A stretch of 64,000 nt of DNA from NCBI GenBank assembly GCA_965200355.1, contig OZ241351.1, forward strand, positions 3,162,001 through 3,226,000, in the 5' to 3' direction. Below are positions 59,907-64,000 of this stretch, piece by piece. The notes below the pieces were generated by a model. The model saw only the letters and a program-made list of their open reading frames with translations, was not told the DNA's origin and searched no databases. Position 1 is the stretch's first letter; each line of letters starts with the position of its first letter. Both the position numbers and the translations under genes were made by a program. The DNA is from Bin18 sp965200355. Lineage in GTDB: Bacteria; Desulfobacterota; Binatia; Bin18.

Positions 59907-61550
59907 ATGCACATAACATTCGTGATCGCCCTTATCTCGGCCGCCTTCATCTTCTTGTCCCCGCCAGGAGCCAGCGCACAGACCGGCGACCCACAGGAGG
60001 TCAAAGCACTCCGCAGCCAGGTTGACCGTCTTCAACAGACGGTTGAGCAACTCCAGCACACCATTTTGCAAATGCAAAAGGACTCAACGGCCCGAGATCA
60101 AGCGCTCAAGCAGCAAGTCGAGGTGCAAGAGGCCCAAGTCCAGGCAATTCGGCAACAACAGGCTGATCAGATGGCCGTCCGGGTTGACTCTCCGCTGGAC
60201 CAAGCGCTGGACGAACTCGGGGTCCCAGACTTTGCACCAGCAACACCGGACCGGCAGGCGCTGTGGTCACAGCCGCTGGGTGGGAGCGCGCAATTACGTC
60301 TCATTGACATTTCGGCCGATGTGCTGTTCGTTGCCGGCGGCTCCAGCGAGCGAGACGCCGCGATTTCAACGATACAGGGCGGTAGCCACGACCCGAAACA
60401 ACGCGGATTCACCCTGGGTCAGGCCGAACTTTCCCTGTCTGGCGCGGTTGACCCCTACTTTACCGGCGAGGCGCATATCCTCACCTCGGTCAACCCGGGC
60501 ACCGGCGAGACCACGCTTGAGCTTGAAGAGGCATTTCTCACCTCGTCGGCCCTGCCCTACGATCTTCAGCTTGAGGTCGGCCATTTTCTGACCGAGTTCG
60601 GTCAGATCAACCCGCAACACCCACACTTCTGGGATTGGATCGATCAACCGGTAGTCAACACCCGCATGTTTGGCGGAGACGGGATGCGGCAGGCCGGTTT
60701 TCGGGCCTCGTGGCTTCCTCCGACGCCGTGGTTCTCCGAGTTGCACTTTGGTATGCAGAATGCGGGCGGTGTGACTATGGCCAGCTTTCTGGGCGGAGAA
60801 ATAGCCCATAGCCACGGAGGCGACGCCCACGGCCACGGGGGTGAAGACGAGCATGCCGACGAGCACGGCCACGCCGACGAACATGGCCACGCTGCGGAGT
60901 CGGCCGGCGGCATTCAAGGCGGCGGCATAGCTGGTCGGCCGATTGTCGCTCAGGATGTGCGCGGCTTTGGAGATTTCCTCTATTTGACCCGTTTGGAAAA
61001 CTCATTCGACTTGACCGACGACGTGACAGCGGTGTTCGGTCTGTCCGGTCTCTACGGGCCGAACTCAACCGGGCGGGAGGCCGACACCTGGCTGTACGGG
61101 TTGGACATGAAGTGGCGCTGGCAACCGGCCGGCGGCAATTTCGGCTACCCGTTCCTGACCTGGCAAACCGAACTCATGAAGCGTGACTATCACGTCGCCC
61201 GCTACACCCAGGAGACCGAGACCGGCGATTTCGCCAGCCTGCCGGGCCGCACGCTCAAGGACTGGGGCCTGTACACCCAGCTTCTGTACGGGTTTCAGAC
61301 CGGATGGGCCGCCGGCCTGCGCTATGAGTACGCCGGCGGGAGTGGACACAGCGTTGGCGGACGCAAGAACGACCCGTTCCGTGACGACCGCCACCGCCTG
61401 TCGCCGTTGCTGGTCTGGCGCCCGTCCGAGTTCTCACGCATCCGGCTCCAGTACAACTACGATATGGCCAGCCACCTCAAGAACGACGCGCATACCATCT
61501 GGCTCGGCTTCGAGTGGTTATACGGCGCGCATCCTGCGCATAGCTTCTAA
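59907..61550 (+). CDS. Outer-membrane beta-barrel (porin-like) with His-rich loop
   Basis: 547 residues: signal peptide (FVIALISAAFIFLSPPGASA), an N-terminal coiled coil (VKALRSQVDRLQQTVEQLQH; near residues 30-85) and a barrel with many aromatic beta strands, ending WLGFEWLYGAHPAHSF with C-terminal Phe. A loop near residues 300-332 is His/Asp-rich (GGDAHGHGGEDEHADEHGHA). This looks like a zinc-regulated porin that captures Zn at the surface or lets it through without TonB. It is first gene of the predicted Zur-controlled operon, with AAGGAGG just upstream of the ATG. Confidence 0.82.
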   Translation: MHITFVIALISAAFIFLSPPGASAQTGDPQEVKALRSQVDRLQQTVEQLQHTILQMQKDSTARDQALKQQVEVQEAQVQAIRQQQADQMAVRVDSPLDQALDELGVPDFAPATPDRQALWSQPLGGSAQLRLIDISADVLFVAGGSSERDAAISTIQGGSHDPKQRGFTLGQAELSLSGAVDPYFTGEAHILTSVNPGTGETTLELEEAFLTSSALPYDLQLEVGHFLTEFGQINPQHPHFWDWIDQPVVNTRMFGGDGMRQAGFRASWLPPTPWFSELHFGMQNAGGVTMASFLGGEIAHSHGGDAHGHGGEDEHADEHGHADEHGHAAESAGGIQGGGIAGRPIVAQDVRGFGDFLYLTRLENSFDLTDDVTAVFGLSGLYGPNSTGREADTWLYGLDMKWRWQPAGGNFGYPFLTWQTELMKRDYHVARYTQETETGDFASLPGRTLKDWGLYTQLLYGFQTGWAAGLRYEYAGGSGHSVGGRKNDPFRDDRHRLSPLLVWRPSEFSRIRLQYNYDMASHLKNDAHTIWLGFEWLYGAHPAHSF

Positions 61551-61572
61551 TCGGACAGTAGGAGGATAGCCC

Positions 61573-62619
61573 ATGTTGATATTTCGTTCTCTCATCTCTG
61601 CGGTCCTGCTCGCAAATCTGATTGTCGGACTGTGGCTGGCTCCATCCGTCCAGGCACAATCGCTTAAAGTCTGCGCCACGGTGCCCGAACTCGGCAGCCT
61701 GGTCCAGGAAGTCGGCGGCGAACAGGTCACCCTGACCGTGTTTGCCAAAGGCACGGAAAACCCCCACTTCGTGGTCCCCAAACCGAGCTTCATCAAGGCG
61801 CTGAGCAGCTGCGATGCGTATGTCCAGGTCGGTCTGGAGCTAGAAGTGGGGTGGGCGCCACCCCTGCTGCAAAACGCCCGCAACGGCAATATCGTTCCGG
61901 GCGGCCAGGGCCATATTGATGCGTCCACGGCTATTGCTCCGCTTGAGGTTCCCACCACGCCGGTTGACCGCTCTATGGGCGATGTGCATCCCGCCGGCAA
62001 CCCACATTATCTCACGGATCCCATGAACGGCCTGCGCGTGGCGCGGCTGCTGCGGGACCGGCTGAGCACTCTCCGGCCGGCCAGCGCCCCGTATTTCGCC
62101 GAGCGCTATGCCGACTTCCGGCGCCGCTTGGGCGTGGCCTTGTTCGGCGAGGCCCTGGCCGACGCCTATGACTTCGAGAAGCTGGCGGTGCTGGCCCAGC
62201 ACGGACGGCTGGACAATTTTCTCAAGGGCCAGGGACAGGAGTCTCTGCTGGATGGCTGGTTCGGCCGCCTGCGGCCCTATGCCGGCAGCAAGCTCGTCGC
62301 CGACCACAGGCTCTGGTCTTACTTCTCGGCCCTCTTTGGGTTCAACCTGATTGCCCATCTCGAACCCAGGCCAGGCATTCCCCCAACAACGAAACATCTG
62401 AATACGGTTATTGAAATCATAAAGGCGAACGGCGTGAAAGCCGTGCTGGCAGCAGCCCATTACGACCCCCGGTATGCCCAGTTCGTTTCCGACAATACCG
62501 ACACCGTGATTGTCCCCATGGCCAACCAGGGCAATTCTCGCCCTGGGACAGCACATTACCTCGATATGGTTGATTACAATGTGACGCAGCTCTCGGCGGC
62601 GTTGGGGCAAACGTCGTAG
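61573..62619 (+). CDS. znuA: Zinc ABC transporter substrate-binding protein (ZnuA family)
   Basis: 348 residues with signal ISAVLLANLIVGLWLAPSVQA. Cluster A-I fold: LKVCATVPELGSLVQEVGGE and FAKGTENPHFVVPKPSFIKA with the first His ligand, CDAYVQVGLELEVGW, GNPHYLTDPMNGLRVARLL with the second His, and SKLVADHRLWSYFSALFGF with the third. The typical His-rich loop of ZnuA is absent; upstream His-rich proteins may do that job. It delivers the metal to ZnuBC. It is 22 bases after the porin gene. Confidence 0.9.
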   Translation: MLIFRSLISAVLLANLIVGLWLAPSVQAQSLKVCATVPELGSLVQEVGGEQVTLTVFAKGTENPHFVVPKPSFIKALSSCDAYVQVGLELEVGWAPPLLQNARNGNIVPGGQGHIDASTAIAPLEVPTTPVDRSMGDVHPAGNPHYLTDPMNGLRVARLLRDRLSTLRPASAPYFAERYADFRRRLGVALFGEALADAYDFEKLAVLAQHGRLDNFLKGQGQESLLDGWFGRLRPYAGSKLVADHRLWSYFSALFGFNLIAHLEPRPGIPPTTKHLNTVIEIIKANGVKAVLAAAHYDPRYAQFVSDNTDTVIVPMANQGNSRPGTAHYLDMVDYNVTQLSAALGQTS

Positions 62620-62640
62620 CAGAGCCGCTGGGGGAAATAC

Positions 62641-63066
62641 ATGCTTTCCAATACCGTGGTCTCCCTTTCCCAGAAACAAGGCACCGCCTCTCTGCGGGTT
62701 GACCAATTTGGGGCAGGGCTGTCGCTGGTCTGCGCTGCTCATTGCATGGCAGCCCCCCTGCTCCTCTCTCTGATGCCGTTCGCAGGGCTAGGCTTTCTTG
62801 CCGACGAATCGGTGGAAAGCCTGCTGCTCGGCACTTCACTGGTGCTTGCCGTGGGGAGCCTCTGCTGGGGATTTCGCATTCACCACCAACGCCGGACCTT
62901 GCTCCTACTTGGAGCGGCGATCTTGTTCATCGCCGCTGGACGCTTGTCTTCTGAAGAGACGGCTGAGGTCGTGCTTGTTGTCCTTGGGGCCGGGCTGCTG
63001 GCCGGCGGGCATCTGCTGAATCGGCATCTATGTAAAGCCTGCTTGCAGTGTCGGACCGCTGACTAG
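62641..63066 (+). CDS. MerC-domain membrane protein
   Basis: A 141-residue inner-membrane protein with about four helices (GAGLSLVCAAHCMAAPLLLS; SLLLGTSLVLAVGSLCWGF; TLLLLGAAILFIAAGRL; VVLVVLGAGLLAGGHLLN). The N-terminal Cys-containing CAAHCMAAPLL resembles the metal-binding Cys of MerC-type mercury transporters, and a C-terminal CKACLQC could ligate soft metals. In this island it is probably a zinc-linked transport or sensing accessory, not mercury resistance, since no merR/merA is present. It sits between znuA and znuC. Confidence 0.8.
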   Translation: MLSNTVVSLSQKQGTASLRVDQFGAGLSLVCAAHCMAAPLLLSLMPFAGLGFLADESVESLLLGTSLVLAVGSLCWGFRIHHQRRTLLLLGAAILFIAAGRLSSEETAEVVLVVLGAGLLAGGHLLNRHLCKACLQCRTAD

Positions 63067-63080
63067 TACAGTACGGTCCC

Positions 63081-63821
63081 ATGGATAGCGGTATTGTGTT
63101 GCAAACGACCAATCTGTCGGTCGGATATGGCAACTTTGTCGTTCTTGGGCGCGTGAATCTGACAATCCGGGCTGGCGAATTGTGGTTCGTGCTGGGCCGA
63201 AACGGCAGCGGCAAGACCACCCTGCTCCAGACCCTGCTGGGACTGCTCAAGCCGCAGACGGGCCGCCTCTGCCGACAGGTCGCCAACGAGGTGGGGTTCG
63301 TGCCGCAGCGTTGTGATATCGATCCCACGCTGCCAATTACGATTCGTGAGTTCGTTGGCCTGGGTCTGGTCGGTACTGGCCTGGACCGCACCACTCAACG
63401 GGAGTATCTGAGCCGAGCGCTGGGCACATTTGATCTGGCCCAACTGAAGCACAAGAATTACTGGACGCTGTCAGGCGGCCAGCGTCAACGCGCCCTGGTT
63501 GCCCGAGCAATGGTGAGACGGCCGGCCCTGTTGATCCTGGATGAACCCACGAACAATCTTGACCTCACCGCGGAAAGCGACTTCCTGCAAACCTTGGCCG
63601 ATATTCACCGGCGGGAGCACAACACCTGTCTCTTCGTCACCCATAATCTTGGCATTGCCGAACGCTACGCCACTCATATCGCCCTCGTCGCCCAGGGAAC
63701 CGTTATGAGTGGCCCCAAAGCCCAGGTGCTGAACGAATCGAATCTGGCCCGCGTCTATGGCCGCGGCCAGCGTATTCATCTGCACGTCTCACCAGAAGGT
63801 TCCTCCGACCTGCACTCCTAG
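63081..63821 (+). CDS. znuC: Zinc ABC transporter ATP-binding protein (ZnuC family)
   Basis: A 246-residue ABC ATPase. Walker A LGRNGSGKTTLLQTLLG (near residue 38), Q-loop VGFVPQRCDIDPTLPI, signature LSGGQRQRALVARAMVRRPA, Walker B LLILDEPTNNLDL, and the switch His in CLFVTHNLGIAERY. It energises import through ZnuB. The substrate is assigned by neighbourhood. It is 14 bases after the MerC-like gene. Confidence 0.92.
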   Translation: MDSGIVLQTTNLSVGYGNFVVLGRVNLTIRAGELWFVLGRNGSGKTTLLQTLLGLLKPQTGRLCRQVANEVGFVPQRCDIDPTLPITIREFVGLGLVGTGLDRTTQREYLSRALGTFDLAQLKHKNYWTLSGGQRQRALVARAMVRRPALLILDEPTNNLDLTAESDFLQTLADIHRREHNTCLFVTHNLGIAERYATHIALVAQGTVMSGPKAQVLNESNLARVYGRGQRIHLHVSPEGSSDLHS

Positions 63822-63829
63822 GCTCGGCC

Positions 63830-64000
63830 ATGATCGACAGTTTCGTGAGTTCGTGGCCACTCTTCCAGAACGCCTATCTGTCCGGCTGGCTGATTGGCAT
63901 TCTGCTTTCGCTGGTCGGGGTGCTGGTGGTGGCTCGTGACCAGATATTCATTGGGGCGGCGGTCTCGCAAGCGTCGCTCTTGGGCATTGCCATAGGCATC
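63830..64000 (+). CDS. znuB: Zinc ABC transporter permease (ZnuB family), 3' end beyond window
   Basis: The ATG at 63830 opens MIDSFVSSWPLFQNAYLSGW and continues LIGILLSLVGVLVVARDQIF, IGAAVSQASLLGIAIGI to the window edge, 57 codons in. LxGxLLxxxGxLVVxRxxxF and the Ala/Ser-rich second helix are the usual beginning of FecCD/ZnuB-type metal permeases. It starts eight bases after the znuC stop, the expected last gene of the transporter. Confidence 0.88.
   Translation, partial: MIDSFVSSWPLFQNAYLSGWLIGILLSLVGVLVVARDQIFIGAAVSQASLLGIAIGI

Noticed and set aside
62641..63066. Mercury-resistance operon suggested by the MerC-like gene
   Set aside because: No merR, merT, merP or merA nearby; the gene is inside a zinc transporter operon.
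1..64000. CRISPR array, prophage, insertion sequence, rRNA or tRNA
   Set aside because: No regularly spaced identical repeats, transposase, integrase or phage structural genes, and no recognisable tRNA T-loop or rRNA stretch was seen on reading.

Overview
The window is about 60% GC and reads as a contig from a Gram-negative bacterium with outer membrane proteins, TonB-dependent uptake and a Tat signal. Its housekeeping order (smc-ftsY-zapB-like-zapA-rny-tyrS-era; a TIGR03960-type radical SAM gene followed by an RNase E/G gene) resembles uncultured deltaproteobacterial-grade lineages such as Desulfobacterota- or Tectomicrobia-like bacteria. No rRNA or tRNA is present, so the taxon is not fixed. 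Six apparent single-base indels in four genes, several in homopolymers, point to a metagenomic or long-read assembly.

Layout. 1-3.6 kb: purine synthesis (guaA, guaB) and a 2Fe-2S ferredoxin on the minus strand. 3.7-8.1 kb, plus strand: a small Cys protein, a free-standing LeuA-type regulatory domain, an ArsC-like selenoprotein read through an in-frame UGA with a bacterial SECIS hairpin, and a large frameshifted N6-adenine methyltransferase carrying dispersed repeats. 8.1-20.8 kb: nitroreductase, lipoprotein hydrolase, SufT, an AT-rich delta-class carbonic anhydrase, a gentisate-dioxygenase/MetE-like cluster, metF, a thiolase/DUF35/acyl-CoA dehydrogenase operon and dacB. 20.8-37.2 kb: core cell-cycle, RNA-processing and translation genes. 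37.4-48.1 kb: mixed accessory genes, including a His-rich TonB receptor divergent from a Tat-exported Csp copper-storage protein around a perfect 30-bp dyad, and a broken RHH/pentapeptide pair.

48.1-54.5 kb is sulfur and methionine metabolism: metY-metX-metW-nucleoside phosphorylase on the minus strand, and on the plus strand a DsrE protein followed by a TusA-MetE fusion. 54.6-64 kb is a zinc-acquisition island: a giant His/Asp/Glu-rich AztD-like protein, a Fur-family regulator (probably Zur), a COG0523 GTPase, a His-rich outer-membrane barrel, ZnuA, a MerC-like protein, ZnuC and the start of ZnuB. Two of its promoters share a 41-bp element (33 of 41 identical), and a third promoter has three phased repeats just downstream.

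The strongest signals are the UGA-containing ArsC-like gene with its hairpin, the TusA-MetE fusion next to DsrE, and the shared zinc-type operators.
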